Shown: piece by piece, positions 9,425 to 20,456 of the stretch
Numbering within the stretch: the first letter of the stretch is position 1
Layout: each line of letters begins with the position of its first letter
Source: Isoetes taiwanensis
Taxonomy: Eukaryota; Streptophyta; Lycopodiopsida; Isoetales; Isoetaceae
DNA length: 64,000 nucleotides
NCBI GenBank assembly: GCA_021234155.1
Contig: JAJEKV010000059.1
Span: 909,844-973,843 of the forward strand
Direction of reading: 5' to 3'
Position numbers and translations under genes: made by a program
Notes under the pieces: generated by a model
What the model saw: the letters and a program-made list of their open reading frames with translations, nothing else
Databases searched by the model: none
What the model was told of the DNA's origin: nothing

Positions 9425-9778
9425 TGCTATGAAAGAACATGTAATTTATCAATAAAGTATGGTGGAGTTGAATAAAAAGAGATTTTATTCATTAAAATTC
9501 AATGAAAAAATGTGTATTTTATAATCAAATAGTGTTTAGCATTGACAATGGGGATAGACTTTCTCAGCCACATTCATTAGTACCAGGTGGTCTAATGGTT
9601 TCGGGTGCGATGTGAATGTGGTCTCTCCTGAAGTAGTGCTCGGATGAGAACATCACGACGATCCTCCGCATACTTTGGCAAGAACCAATTTCGGGTAATC
9701 TGGAGATGTGACAACAATACTTACATAATAAGTATTGGAAACCATTTGTTTGCAAGACAAAAGACATGAGATACTCAC

Positions 9779-10410
9779 ATTGGTAGTTTTACCACACACG
9801 ATTGTGTCTACAAACTTCTGCATATAAGCTGCAACATAGAGGCCACATGAATCCCCATCTTTCTGTTGTGGACACTTATGAACCTTCACAACTGGTGAAG
9901 GGTTTTGTCCATGCTTCAAGAAAGTGGGACACTCGACACAACCGCGTGCCATAGTGAGGATGTGGAGCCTGCAAAAGACCAGATCAACTTTGTAGCAAAT
10001 GAATGAAAGAAGCTGCTAACATGGTATCCAATCTACTCAATATACTTTAATAAAAGGAGATGTGAAATACAAAATACCTCTTAAGTGCAAGCATGTCAAC
10101 GTCAATGTCCTCGGCAGAATTGAAGATCTGAATGTTGATGGTGTTCTTACTCTTAGTAAGTGCCATGTTGAAGATGGCCAAAGTGTGATGTTCAGTAATA
10201 GCACATAGCATTGGAATCATGATCCATCTGCACTTGAGCCAATTTATCCCTGTAAGAGCTCCCTTTACAATATCTCTTCCACGCTCGGAGGCTGCCATAG
10301 ATTTATCTTTTTCGCTTGCCTTGCAGTGTGCTGCAAATTCCATGAAGCTGTCCGGTGGGAAGAACCAGACGTCAGCCTTCTTATCATCTGGAACACAGAG
10401 CTTCAGGTAC
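9779..10410 (-). CDS. Ulp1-like (C48) protease domain, two exons, on a transposon fragment
   Basis: Exon 10078-10410 reads from YLKLCVPDDKKADVWFFPP through TEHHTLAIFNM, whose second His fits the catalytic HW position, and INIQIFNSAED, where the usual Asp is Asn. Exon 9779-9968 carries KCPQQKDGDSCGLYVAAYM, the oxyanion Gln and the nucleophile Cys of Ulp1/C48 proteases. Exon borders follow GT-AG (…AAGAG|GTATTTTG; TTTTGCAG|GCTCC; ACCAAT|GTGAGT). C48 enzymes cleave SUMO or related conjugates, and Ulp1 domains are recurrent cargo of plant DNA transposons. Upstream coding extends through an exon near 10484-10663, and a further exon lies at 9564-9690. The Asp-to-Asn change also occurs in the copy at 43-44 kb. 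Confidence 0.75.
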
Positions 10411-10960
10411 CTATAACAAGTTGAAAAGGATGAAATTACTAACTTGACTTACACATACAAATGAATAAGTTCAAAGTCCAGTACCTGGCATACATATCCA
10501 CATGCCGGTTGGAAAATTTTTCAATATCCATGTCCAGCACATCTTGTTCAAATAAATAAAACTCCATTTCAGGCAAAGATCCTGGGAAGATCCTTGCCTT
10601 CTTCAGCTTCATCATTCGGTTGAGCAAAGCATCATATGGCCTGTATTCAGAACTGCAGTCTGGGTTCAATGACCAGTACATTTACACAAATCATCTGCAT
10701 TCGTCTACTACTATCCATAGTATTTTAAAGTTTTTAACTTGGATACTAGATGTAAATAAAAATGTAAGATATGTAGATCAAGTTACCTGTAGAGATCATT
10801 CTTATGCTCTGCTGATACTATTTTCTCAGAGTCAGTATCCATTTTCTTCCCTTCTTTTTCGGTTTCCTTACTCAGATTCTTCTTAGGTTCAGCTATGTGT
10901 TTAAAAAGTAGTTATGATCTCAAAGATCTTAGATGACAAGAATTCTGAAATTCTCGCTTC

Positions 10961-11197
10961 CTATCTAGAGGAGTACTCTGCACCCTCGAGGGGATCTGGT
11001 CCCATTGTGATCATGGTCATGATGCAGTAGAGGCATGGGCATTGTCTTGACTTGGCGAAATTGTATCGTCCAGATGAATCTCTTGCTTGGCAGATGAACT
11101 CTCTCTTCATGTTCGGTTTGAGAGCACATAAGCAGATGCAATCACAGTCCTCCTTGAAGTGATGTGAGGAGTTTCCTTCATAAAAGCAGCAGCCCAT
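10961..11197 (-). CDS. Cysteine-rich exon of the transposon gene
   Basis: The minus-strand frame contains CDCICLCALKP and CPCLYCIM, a cluster of Cys and His pairs that could bind zinc. It lies upstream of the Ulp1-like exons in the same transcription direction. No precise family. It may be an exon of the same gene. Confidence 0.35.
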   Translation of the reverse strand: MGCCFYEGNSSHHFKEDCDCICLCALKPNMKREFICQARDSSGRYNFAKSRQCPCLYCIMTMITMGPDPLEGAEYSSR

Positions 11198-11502
11198 TTC
11201 TGAATATCCTCGAATTTTTTGTTTGGAAAAGTAATACGCCTGCTTAAAATAAAGAGTTTTCCTGCAAAACAGATCATTTTATGAGTTAACTTTGTAAATC
11301 CAAGATATATCATGGTTAGTTTGAGATAGAATGGCTTGAGGCCATATAATTTCGTTGCTGAAAACCAGTTTATTCCTGCCCTTCCAAATTCTCCAAAGCA
11401 AAATGTAAAAGCTCCAATGTCTTCGGCTATTTGGGATGAAGAAGTCAGTTTCGGGACTATCCAAAGACAGGTTGAGATTTAAGGCATCTGCCGAAATTTC
11501 TA

Positions 11503-11694
11503 CTATCCATTGGGACAACAAGACCTGGAAAGGTGGCCCTCATTCTCTGCAAAAGATAGACATCTGGGACATATATTAGTATTGAAAAAATTGCATCTGA
11601 ACCTTCTGCTATTAGTGGCTAAACTCTTATGCCATAATTGCCAGATAAATGCTTTAATGTTGGAGCAGATCGGAGAGCTCCAGAGATGCTTCAA
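11503..11694 (-). pseudogene. zf-RVT domain of LINE-A
   Basis: The frame reads KHLWSSPICSNIKAFIWQLW, then CPRCLSF and EGHLSRSC. This is the conserved W...K.F.W.L...CP.C...E..HL...C pattern of the zinc-binding domain that follows plant LINE reverse transcriptases. The open frame is short and disconnected from the RT by frameshifts. Confidence 0.7.
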
Positions 11695-11819
11695 GTTGAC
11701 CTAGCATCTTTCTTAAGATTTCCCATTTAAGATGCATAGTCGTTGACTGCTCCTGGATGAGGAATTTGTAGGCCTGATTAACCTTAAAAATGAACTTCCC
11801 CTTATGTTGCCAAGTGATA

Positions 11820-13508
11820 CTCCAGAAAGCATGAGATATGTATTCGAGGATGTCTTTATAAAGGGTCCTGCTGCTATCATCTTCATTGTTAATGATAGAA
11901 TTCTCGAAAGTGATAACCTCTCCATTTATAAAGAGGTCTGAAATAAGGATTAAGCCCTTCTCCCACTATAGCTTGGCTTGATCTGGGAAATTCCTGATAA
12001 GACAATGGCTGTTGGGTGAAAGCATGTTAGGGCCTACATAAAAAATTACCAAAAAGGTACTTTTCTGTGTACTTCTGTGCAAGTACATAATTGTATTTTA
12101 AAGTACCTAGACTACAAGATTGACTAAAAGAAATTGTGTTATGTTCAAGAGTAGTAGTACATACATGTTGTAAGGTACTTTGTGATGTCAAGAAGATGTT
12201 AAGAACTCAAATATATCATCATCTTTGACTACCCAGAGTATTTTCCAGGTAGTTTCCAAAACATGTAGGCCCTAATATGCTCTTACCCTGTTGTTTTCTC
12301 CAAGCATATAAGGGTTCCACAAAATACTTTGGGTTAGGGTAAGACCCCTATTCCACTTATACATCTCTCTAACCTGCTTCCAAGCATTGATCCACTTTCT
12401 AATTAGAGGAGGAATATTTGCTGGAATTTTGAACTCAAAGAAGGCTGCATCAGGAAGCTGCATTTTGAGGTTCCATCCATAAGGTTTACACTTTGAGATG
12501 TAGTGCTTAATGAGGGTGGCCACATGGTGTTGAATGTCATTGGTAATAGCTCTGAAAAAATACTTAGTAGCCAAGGCATTGGCCTGCTTTTCTATGTTAA
12601 CGATACCAAGACCTCCCATGTTCTTTGTTTTGCAGCATTCTTCCATTGAAATTGGAGTCCGACACCTCCTGTTGCTGCCACAAGATATGATTCTGCCCAT
12701 GATACCTTGGAGCTTCCCATAAACCTTCTTAGGAGCAAGAATAAAGGAGGATTGGTAGACGTGCGTGGAAGCAATGACAGAGTTGGCAAGAATGGCTCAG
12801 CCTCTCCAGAAAGCATGAGATATGTATTCGAGGATGGCTTTATAAAGGGTCATGCTGCTATCATCCTCATTGTTAATGATAGAATTCTCAAAAGTGATAA
12901 CCTCTCCATTTATAAAGAGGTCTGAAATAAGGATTAAGCCCTTCTCCCGCCATAGCTTGTCTTGATCTGGGAAATTCCTGATAAGACAATTGCTGTTGTT
13001 TTCTCCAAGCATATAACGGTTCCACAAAATACTTTGGGTTAGAGTAAGACCCCGATTCCACTTATACATCTCTCTAACCTGCTTCCAAGCATTGATCCAC
13101 TTCCTAATTAGAGGAGGAATATTTGCTGGAATTTTGAACTCAAAGAAGGCTGCAGCAGGAAGCTGCATTTTGAGCTTCCATCCATAAGGTTTACACTTTG
13201 AGATGTAGTGCTTAATGAGGGTGGCCACAGGATGTTGAATGTCATTGGTAATAGCTCTGAAAAAATACTTAGCAGCCAAGGCATTGGCCTGCTTTTCTAC
13301 GTTAATGATACCAAGACCTCCCATGTTCTTTGTTTTGCAGCATTCTTCCATTGAAATTAGAGTCCAATACCTTCTATTGCTGCCACAAGATATGAATCTA
13401 CCCATGATATCTTGGAGCTTCCCATAAACCTTCTTAGGAGCAAGAATAAAGGAGGATTGGTAGACGTGCGTGGAAGCAATGACAGAGTTGGCAAGAATGG
13501 CTCAGCCT
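11820..13508. repeat. 705 bp tandem duplication inside LINE-A
   Basis: Copy 1 (11820-12803) and copy 2 (12804-13508) run from TCCAGAAAGCATGAGATATG to GGCAAGAATGGCTCAGCC in the same orientation. Copy 1 is longer by 279 bp, exactly the 275 bp TIR element plus its 4 bp target duplication. Confidence 0.9.
12014..12288. mobile_element. Non-autonomous TIR element, 275 bp, TSD TGTT
   Basis: Ends are inverted: GGGTGAAAGCATGTTAGGGC at the left, and its near-complement ending CTCTTACCC at the right. TGTT flanks both sides (12010-12013, 12289-12292). The unoccupied duplicate at about 12990 reads CTGTTGTTTTCTCC, with a single TGTT, proving the insertion boundaries. The terminus matches that of the 9.4 kb element at 40259-49654, so this looks like a MITE mobilised by that family. 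Confidence 0.85.
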
Positions 13509-13721
13509 GCTTTGGAGAGGTATTTGGAGTTCAAGGTGTCAACCTTGTTGTAGAACTTTTCAATTATGCTATTCCATCGGTCAATAGCATTGGTGGGGAT
13601 AGCAAAAGGAATACCGAGCAATTTTGAATGGGAATTTGGGGGATCAAAATTACAGTCCAGGAGAGAGGCAACTTGAGAGCCAAGCTCGGGATCATGAGAA
13701 GTGAGTTTGGATTTGATAGAG

Positions 13722-14380
13722 TTAACTCTGCATCCAGAACATTGTCTGAAATCCTTCAAGGTAAATTTGGCTTGATTTATGGATTTCTATAAAATGGCCA
13801 TTAAGGAACTGGTCAGTCATATCATTATCAGGGAGATACAAACCTGTTATAGTGCCATCATTTTTAGCCGTTTGAAATCTGTTATGGAATGCTTCCATTA
13901 CTATGATGAAGAGGAAGGGGGCAAGGGTGCAGCCTTGTTTGACTCTCCTTTTGATGCTGAAGAAAGGGCCACACTCTCCATTAATGAGGACTGAAGAAGA
14001 GGAGTTGTGAAGAATGTCCATGAAGAGCTTGACTGAGTTGATACTGAACCCAAATTTCCTGCAGCACAGATCCAAGAAATTCCAGTTGACTGTGTCAAAC
14101 GCTATGGTGATGTCCAGTTTGAGTAAAGCCACATCCTGCTTAGGATGTTTAGCCCACTGGGCCCAAGGGTTGTTGTGGCAATATTACCTAAAATATTTCT
14201 CCCCTTTAAGTAAGCTGATTGGCTTGGGCTAATAATATTGTTGAGCCTATGAGTGATGGCTCCTAAAATAATTTTATAAATGACATTAGTAAGCGAGATC
14301 GGCCTATAATTTGAGAAGGAAACGGGTTCAGGGATCTTGGAAATAAGAGTGATGAAGCTGGTGTTGATCCTCTCGTCCAT
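13722..14380 (-). pseudogene. Reverse transcriptase core of LINE-A
   Basis: Two overlapping minus-strand frames hold the RT palm and fingers. 14102-14380 contains NYRPISLTNVIYKIILGAI and SAYLKGRNI. 13722-14132 contains KLDITIAFDTVNWNFL (motif A, with Asp) and RVKQGCTLAPFLFIIVMEAF (motif B). A frameshift near 14110-14120 separates them. The YADD motif expected next is not intact. Confidence 0.8.
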
Positions 14381-14875
14381 CTTCTTTCTAATAAGAACCC
14401 CATTATCTATATTCAGAATATAAGAGCCAAGTATATCCCAAGTGGCCTTAAAGAATTCTACAGGTAGGCCATCTGCCCTGGGGATTTCCCATTTTTCATA
14501 TGAAAAATCACTTGCTTAATCTCTTCAAGGGAGAAGAGAGAAGTCAAAGCGATATTCTGATCTTGGGTCACCTTTTCCTCCATTTTGATAAAATTACCAT
14601 TTTCCAAAGAGTTTGCATCTGCTCTAGTACCCATAATGTTAGAGAAATGATTAGTAGCTGCAATATTTAGATCTTTATGTTCGCTAATGTAGGTACCATC
14701 AATCAGGACCTCATGAATATGATTTTTCTTAATTCTGCCTTTCGCCTTAACAAAAACATATTTAGAGTGGTCTCTTTCATCCTCTTTAAGCTCAGTGATT
14801 TTGGATTGTAATCTCCATCCAGCAACAATTCTCAACTCTTCAACTTCTAACGGGCTGCATTGGAACACCATATCA

Positions 14876-15717
14876 TTTACTTCCAGAAGGTGGTCGCTAT
14901 AGGTGATACACGTTTGCCCAACCTTGCTTTGGCCATGGCGATGGATCCCCAACGTCTGAAAGCCTGCTGGAAGGACAAGCAAGCTCAATGGTTCTCACGC
15001 TGGGGTGTACAGGCAAACAGATGCGTACATGTAAGGACAAAAAAAGATCACAAGGCACTTAAGCTGTACCTAGATGCTACTTTCCTCGTAACCTCTAGGA
15101 TGCAGATGCTCTGACGCATGTTAAGCTGGCATACTATCAGCAGCAAGTCAATCCTAGACTCATGAGAGGCCCACACCAGTACTTGTACACCAAGTTGCCC
15201 ATGAAGAAGCACAAGACTTATAGCTTCCATTCGCACGGGTGCACATCGCCTCCGCATTGAGACAAGACATTGGACTCAGGAAGCACGAGAGCAAAGGCTT
15301 TGCCAGTGTTGCCACCCGGGCGCCATTGAGGATGAATGTCATGCCCTCCAGATCTGCCCAGCGTTTTCCCATATCCGAGAGCGGTATGTTCGATTACTAG
15401 TGCCTGGCCAATCGTTGCATGAGTTATTGAATACGTCGTTAGTGAGTTTGTTGGGGTCATATCTCTAGGAGGTTATGGATGCACGGACTCAGTTGTGTCC
15501 TCCGGGACTGTATTGAACTGTCCTATACAATTGTACAACATGCCAGCATACTTATTACAACTAAGGTTTTTCCCTCGAAAACCCTTCGGGGCGGGGGTTT
15601 TTTAATCCTGTCAGTAATACGCTTGCTGCTCTCTTTATGTTTGGGTCCCATAGGCCAATCGGTCTTCGTGGGCACTAAAAAATCTATTCTATTCTATTCT
15701 ATGTCCATTTTAATTCT
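14876..15717 (+). mobile_element. LINE-B 3'-end fragment inserted antisense in LINE-A
   Basis: Plus-strand frames with stops and shifts match the C-terminal part of the LINE at 55.6-60.2 kb, for example SIRTGAHRLRIE and RLCQCCHPGAIEDECHAL (a CCHC-like knuckle) beside SIRIGAHHLQIE and RLCQRCQVGAVEDKCHTL. The 3' UTR ends TGGGTCCCATAGGCCAATCG, then a (TTCTA)n tail. The same 3' end recurs at 61640-61755. It is a 5'-truncated LINE insertion, the usual product of target-primed reverse transcription. Confidence 0.8.
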
Positions 15718-16045
15718 GTTATGATCATCTTCTGTAGCATTAATCAGAATATTTTTAAGATTATTTAGGTGAACCGTCTTGGCTTGATGAATTCCCTTGC
15801 CCCGAATCTTAAGCTTAACTTTAAGAAAATTGACTATGCTGCACCACATGTCATCCATCCATAGGTCTCCTGAGGCTTGGCTGAAGGGTTAACAATATCG
15901 GAAATAATATCCATAAAATCAGGATGCTTGATCATCAGGGTGTTCAATTTAAAGTAGGCCTTCCTCTTAGGCATGGTAGCATCCATCCTCTGAATAGAAA
16001 GAAGCTGAAGGTAATGATCTGCAAGGGTGTAACCTCTAACATTAG

Positions 16046-16532
16046 AGAAAATCTGGGGTCTCCAAAGGGCCCCCTAAGAAATTATAAATTATTTTCCATG
16101 TATTTTCTTGTTAAATATAATATGGGGGCTATGGGTCAATTTTTTGCATTAATAATGCAAATCTGTGATATCTTTTCCATCCCCATTTTTATGCTCCCCT
16201 GCTGCCACCTGGATGCCAAGTTCGTGTGGGTTAGCTGGGGAGATCTTCCCTTCTCGTGAATGGAGCTCCTTGGCCACCTGCATTTGTTTTCGATCAACCA
16301 ACCCACTGTAAACCAAAATCGATGGCATACGAAGTCCATAACAGATCTGAGTGCTGCTTCTTGTATCCAAAATCCGGCCGTGCATACCCACCTGATCCAT
16401 GACGCAGCTCCTTCCTCCATCCAATCTGCTTTGATGTTTTCACATATGAAATTCAAATTCAAATTCAAATTCAAATTCAAATCCAAATTCAAAAATTCAA
16501 ACCTTGCGCCCTGATAAAAAAGCAACAGGATC
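16046..16532. other. Non-coding spacer with (AATTCA)n repeat
   Basis: A TTCAAA hexanucleotide repeat, (AAATTC)n, runs from about 16448 to 16500. I see no gene otherwise. The spacer separates the end of LINE-A from the transposase-like gene. Confidence 0.6.
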
Positions 16533-18444
16533 ATGGCCCGGGCAGTTGTCCATACTCTGTTGCTTCAACTGCTTGCTTCCACTGTTATGGCCCAGATCAC
16601 AATTAACCTCCCATCAGCTGAGTATGCTCAAACCACAAACAAGCATAGGTTAATTTCAGGGCACCTTGATGATGAGAATGCATTGGGCAATTCTGGCGCA
16701 AAGCATGCAAATATTTGGGCAAGAGGAGAGATTTACCCAAAGAATCCTATGACCGGACATCATCTAGATTTTAATTCGGTTGCGAGCTTAGTAAAGTTTG
16801 CTTGTGAAGGTAAATCAGGTTTGCTTTAATATTGTACAGACATGATGCAATAAGTGGCCAATTATTGGCTGAAATTCACAGATTATTAAGGTGCATGCAT
16901 GAACGAAATGAAGAATTCTCTAATTTAGCAAGAACAAGCATGTCAATGGAAAGTGCAATGAAGGAGAAAGAGAAGACAATCATAAAATTAAAAAATGACA
17001 TATTGCAGCTTGAAGCTGATAAAACGCTTGCTAATTGTGTGTTGAAATTGACACAGCGAGAATGTGAGTCAGAGAGCAATCGTGCAAATGACTTGAAGAG
17101 GAAACTTGTATCTGCTGAGAAGAGATTGGCCCCGATGAAGAGGACCTCTCTTGGATGGCGAGAAAGGAAGAAAGGGAAAAAACCAATTGAGAACTTGAAT
17201 ATGAGGTGTGGTGCTGCCAAGAGAAGAATTTATGCAATGAAGAATGTGTTAAACACAAAGAGGCCACACAATGACCAAAAGGTTGTCAGGGAAAATGTAG
17301 GACAGATTGTTAAAACAATTGCTAACAATGATGAGATAATTTCCTTGCTTGATGACCCTTCAAACATTGGCCTTAGGAAAAGAGTGCTCGAACATGTGGT
17401 TGGTGAGATATACTCTAAAATTGATGCATCCAAAGTTCAAGAGGTTAGTGATACTGCAGGAATCAGTAGGCATGGCTACAAGTTGCTGTTCAAGCCATTT
17501 TATGATGCTTTGAAGTCATACAACACAAAGAAAATTGTCATCCCTAGACCCTACAGCTTAGAGCTAATCAAAAGGAGGAAAAACATCTCAGTAAGTGAAA
17601 TATTAGGGAGCATGCATTCTCTGGAATGTGGTTTTCCTGTTGCAGCTCCAGTTACAGCTGGGAACAGTAAGGGTGCCAAAAAAAACTAGAAAAGATCCCA
17701 AAAAAGGCTCAAGAAGTAAAGAGAGAGATATTCTTGGATTGCATGCCAAAAATAACGTGTGGTTTGAATTGGATAAGGTTTTAAGTTTCATGGTTGTTTA
17801 CTATGACATACAGGAGGCAGAGGTAAATGGGCAACTCGAAATTTGCTTGAAGCTGGATGAGATGGAGATGTCACACAGAACAAAGTACGAGAGAGTATCT
17901 ATAACTCTGATGAACAGAGCATTCACGAGCAAGTATGATGAGGAAAGGAACAAGAAGAAGAAAATTAGGGATCCAGATTGGTTTTCTGTGCAATCAGAAG
18001 ACCATACTTGGTGGTTGGGCATGTTCCAGATTCAGAAAGAGAACTACAACATTTTGAAATGGGTTTTTGACCAGACAGATATCCCAAGGCTGCTAGGTAT
18101 GTATGGCAATGGTGAGAAATTAAGTGTTGTAGGCCACGGTTCCTTTATTGTTAATTTCCATTTGGCATGTGACCTAAAGACAGAAAAGGCTATGTATAAC
18201 ATAAGTTCTTCAGGTGCCAAGACCACAAGGTTTTGTATTTATTGCTGCTACACATTGAAGGAGAAGAATAAGAAAGGGTCCAAGAGCACTCTTGAATGTG
18301 ATCAGAACATGCCTCCTAATCGTCACTTGAAAGATGACACATTTGATCCAATACTCCCAATACCACTAGAAAGAGTGCACATTTGCACTCTTCATGCACT
18401 TGTCCAGATTGTGGAGAAGATGATACATCACTCGGAGTGTTTTG
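16533..18444 (+). pseudogene. Transposase-like gene truncated by a transposon insertion
   Basis: An ATG at 16533 opens a 98-codon frame. A short possible intron (GAAG|GTAAAT … TTGTACAG) leads into a long frame (16832-17689) with a charged coiled-coil region and a basic stretch, GWRERKKGKKP. A one-base shift at an A-homopolymer (about 17680) passes to the second long frame (17628-18461). That frame holds FCIYCCYTLKEK (a Cys pair), a PIPLERVHICTLHALVQIVE block and many aromatic residues. Paired Cys/His with HxCxxH resembles insertion domains of eukaryotic DDE transposases, but I cannot assign the superfamily. The gene ends abruptly where the terminal repeat of another element begins at 18445. 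The 16533 and 16832 frames join with a one-base mismatch. Confidence 0.45.
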
Positions 18445-20456
18445 GGGTAAAAGAAAGCTAGGGTGTCTAAAAAAAATGCCCTTACATTATGTATAATGTA
18501 GGGCATGTAGGCACCCGTTTTTGTTATTTTTTTGAATTTTAGTTAGTTGGGATATGTAATCATTAGGAGTAGCCACGTTAGCAATTCAAAATTATGAGTG
18601 GCAGTGGCAACCAGAACGGACCTTCATTGCAATTTTTCGGAGGGAGATTGCGAAGTGTTTCCTGTTAAATTTGCCGCAGTTCCAATTTCTTGTGTTTCTA
18701 TGTGATCAACGAACTAATTCGACTATAATTTGTTCTTCTTCCTCGAAATCCTTGCCCAAATCCAAGCAATGGACATCTTTGCCTCCCGGAAGTCATCCAG
18801 ATTAAACAAAAATTTGAAAACAGTCGATTCTAGCAAGAAAGCCGAAAAAAAACAAGAGGAAGGTTCAAGCTTTTGAGGAACCAGGGCCAAAAAGAAGACT
18901 TATTTGTGAAGAACCCGCTGTTGTGGAAGCAAAGCATGTAAGATGTGTCAATGCAAATGAAATTTTTCCAGATTTACAACAGATCATGGACGAGCAGTGG
19001 GAGCCCAAAGACATACGGGGGTTCAAAAAATCTAGCGTGAAGCCAGAGTGGGCCGAGAACTTCTACAAACATTATGAAATTGTTTTTGGTAAGCGGGAGG
19101 TCACAAATCGCCATGTCTCTCCAGCTGAAGCAAAATTCATATCTGTGCATGGATGTGTGTTTTGTAGTAATGGCTTTGCTAATAATGAACCTATCCTAGT
19201 TGCTCCATGCGAGCATTCATTTCATATGTTCTGTTTCTCATATTCTATTTCTGCTGGACTATCCTGCCCAAGAGCATGCAAACGGGACGAAAACATTTCA
19301 AAGATCTTGGTTGTGTACACTGGAGGTAAGCAGTATTTCATGATTTATGTTTAATTTGCTGCACCCAGGATTACTCCAATGTAGAATCCATTTATATGTA
19401 GATTGCTGCACTTAAGGTTTTGCTACAGCATGTAGGAGTGTGCTGGTTATTTTATACTTATAGTTCCATGGCTTGCATGTCATACATATATGTGTTTCTT
19501 ACATACATGTTGTACATTCACAGTGTAGGGTCCTAGATGTAGAACTTAAGTACATAAAATTAGGAGTTGTGTACTGAGTTTTGTGGCAGAACATTTAGAG
19601 GTATTTTATGTAATGTCTGATGTGTACACGTGCATACATTGGAGCACATTCATGTACATTACATGTACATTCCATCTAGATAAATAGCTGTTTACATGTG
19701 TATGTATTCAAAGTACTTCAATGTAGATCAGTTCTAGTAATATGTACTGCTATTTTTCAACAGAATAGTTAGAGACTGATTAGTTAGAGACTGATATCTG
19801 ACTGTTATGTGATTTATTTTCAGAGCTTCAAAGTGTCAAAAAACAACCGAAAGCGTAAATTACACCCACGATCGCGCTTTGTTTTCAAATTGTTTTGCAT
19901 TGTGTCAGAGGAAGCAATTTCTTATTCTTGGTTCTGTTTTCACAGTTTTGGAGGTTCCAAAAAAAATTGAGGTGCAAGATGTAGCCGAGGGAAAGAAAGC
20001 AGTGATTGAAGGAAAAAGCAAACTCACTATTCCTACAAAGGATGGGTTGAGGAGGTCGGCACCAGTGTCCCGCATGGTGACATTCCAGATTATGACGAGG
20101 AACTCGAGAGATTGAGGGAGCAGGCTAAGGCCACATCTGCAAAAGTGAAGGCAGCAGCAGAAAATATGACTCCAAAGAAGAAGTCCACGCCTAATACGGC
20201 ACAGAAGAAGAAAATTAAAGCATTTTATTTCAGTGTACAGCAGTAGAGAAGTCCATGACATCCTATGTTTACAGGTCCTAATCAAGAGGAATCTTCCGAG
20301 CGTCAAGAACAAGAGCAGGATACTCTTAAGTTTGTGTCAAATCTTGCTTCTGACATAGTAAAGGAGGTTGAAGTTCAAGACAATGCGAAATCAAGAGAGG
20401 TTGAAGACGAGGATCTATGCTACTCTAAAAGGTTTTATATTTTCAGTTATTGTTAG
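18445..20456 (+). mobile_element. Left part of a second copy of the 9.4 kb TIR transposon
   Basis: It begins with GGGTAAAAGAAAGCTAGG, identical to the left end of the complete element at 40259. It is colinear with that element to about 42.95 kb, except for about 660 bp present only in the complete copy (about 40935-41605). The left flank TTTG (18441-18444) may be the target duplication, but no right end is found in this region, so the copy is truncated near 20456. Confidence 0.8.
18770..20456 (+). CDS. RING-finger-like protein gene of the transposon (partial)
   Basis: A start at 18770 (MDIFASRKSSRLNK) and the frame at 18923-19354 become one after removing one A from an eight-A run near 18850. 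The frame then has GCVFCSN, VAPCEHSFHMFCF and LSCPRACKR: the C-x2-C, C-x-H-x2-H/C and C-P-x-x-C spacing of a RING-like zinc domain, so an E3 ligase or scaffold role is possible. The exon ends GGAG|GTAAGC. Downstream basic and Glu-rich exons with CAG acceptors (near 19822, 19940, 20275) follow. In the complete element the same gene region continues toward the Ulp1-like exons, so it could be one long gene. Confidence 0.5.

Larger units (their letters stand above)
8691..11230 (-). mobile_element. Fragment of the 9.4 kb TIR transposon, reversed
   Basis: This block matches, in reverse, the segment at about 42.96-45.3 kb of the complete element at 40259-49654, introns included. It carries the Ulp1-like and FCP1-like coding exons but neither terminal inverted repeat, so it is a truncated copy. 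Similarity ends near 8690-8900 on the left. On the right it continues past the Ulp1 exons into a cysteine-rich exon before LINE-A begins. Confidence 0.8.
11279..16045 (-). mobile_element. LINE-A, decayed non-LTR retrotransposon with nested insertions
   Basis: In minus-strand order the element shows the end of an endonuclease domain (15725-16045, frame with GYTLADHYLQLLSIQ), the EN-RT linker (14458-14870), reverse transcriptase (13502-14380), a C-terminal region with GGLGIINVEKQANALAAKYF (12272-13405), and a zinc-binding zf-RVT domain (11503-11694). Frames are broken by several frameshifts and stops. It is interrupted by an antisense LINE-B 3' end (about 14876-15717) and a 275 bp TIR element (12014-12288), and contains a 705 bp tandem duplication. 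Neither a complete 5' end nor a clear 3' tail is visible. Confidence 0.85.

Noticed and set aside
9580-9625. tRNA-like box A on the plus strand (GGTGGTCTAATGG)
   Set aside because: It is antisense to transposon coding sequence, is found in the paralog at 44560, and lacks a box B at the right distance.
16046-16532. Coding exon suggested by short frames before the transposase-like gene
   Set aside because: The frames are driven by the TTCAAA hexamer repeat and have no splice context.
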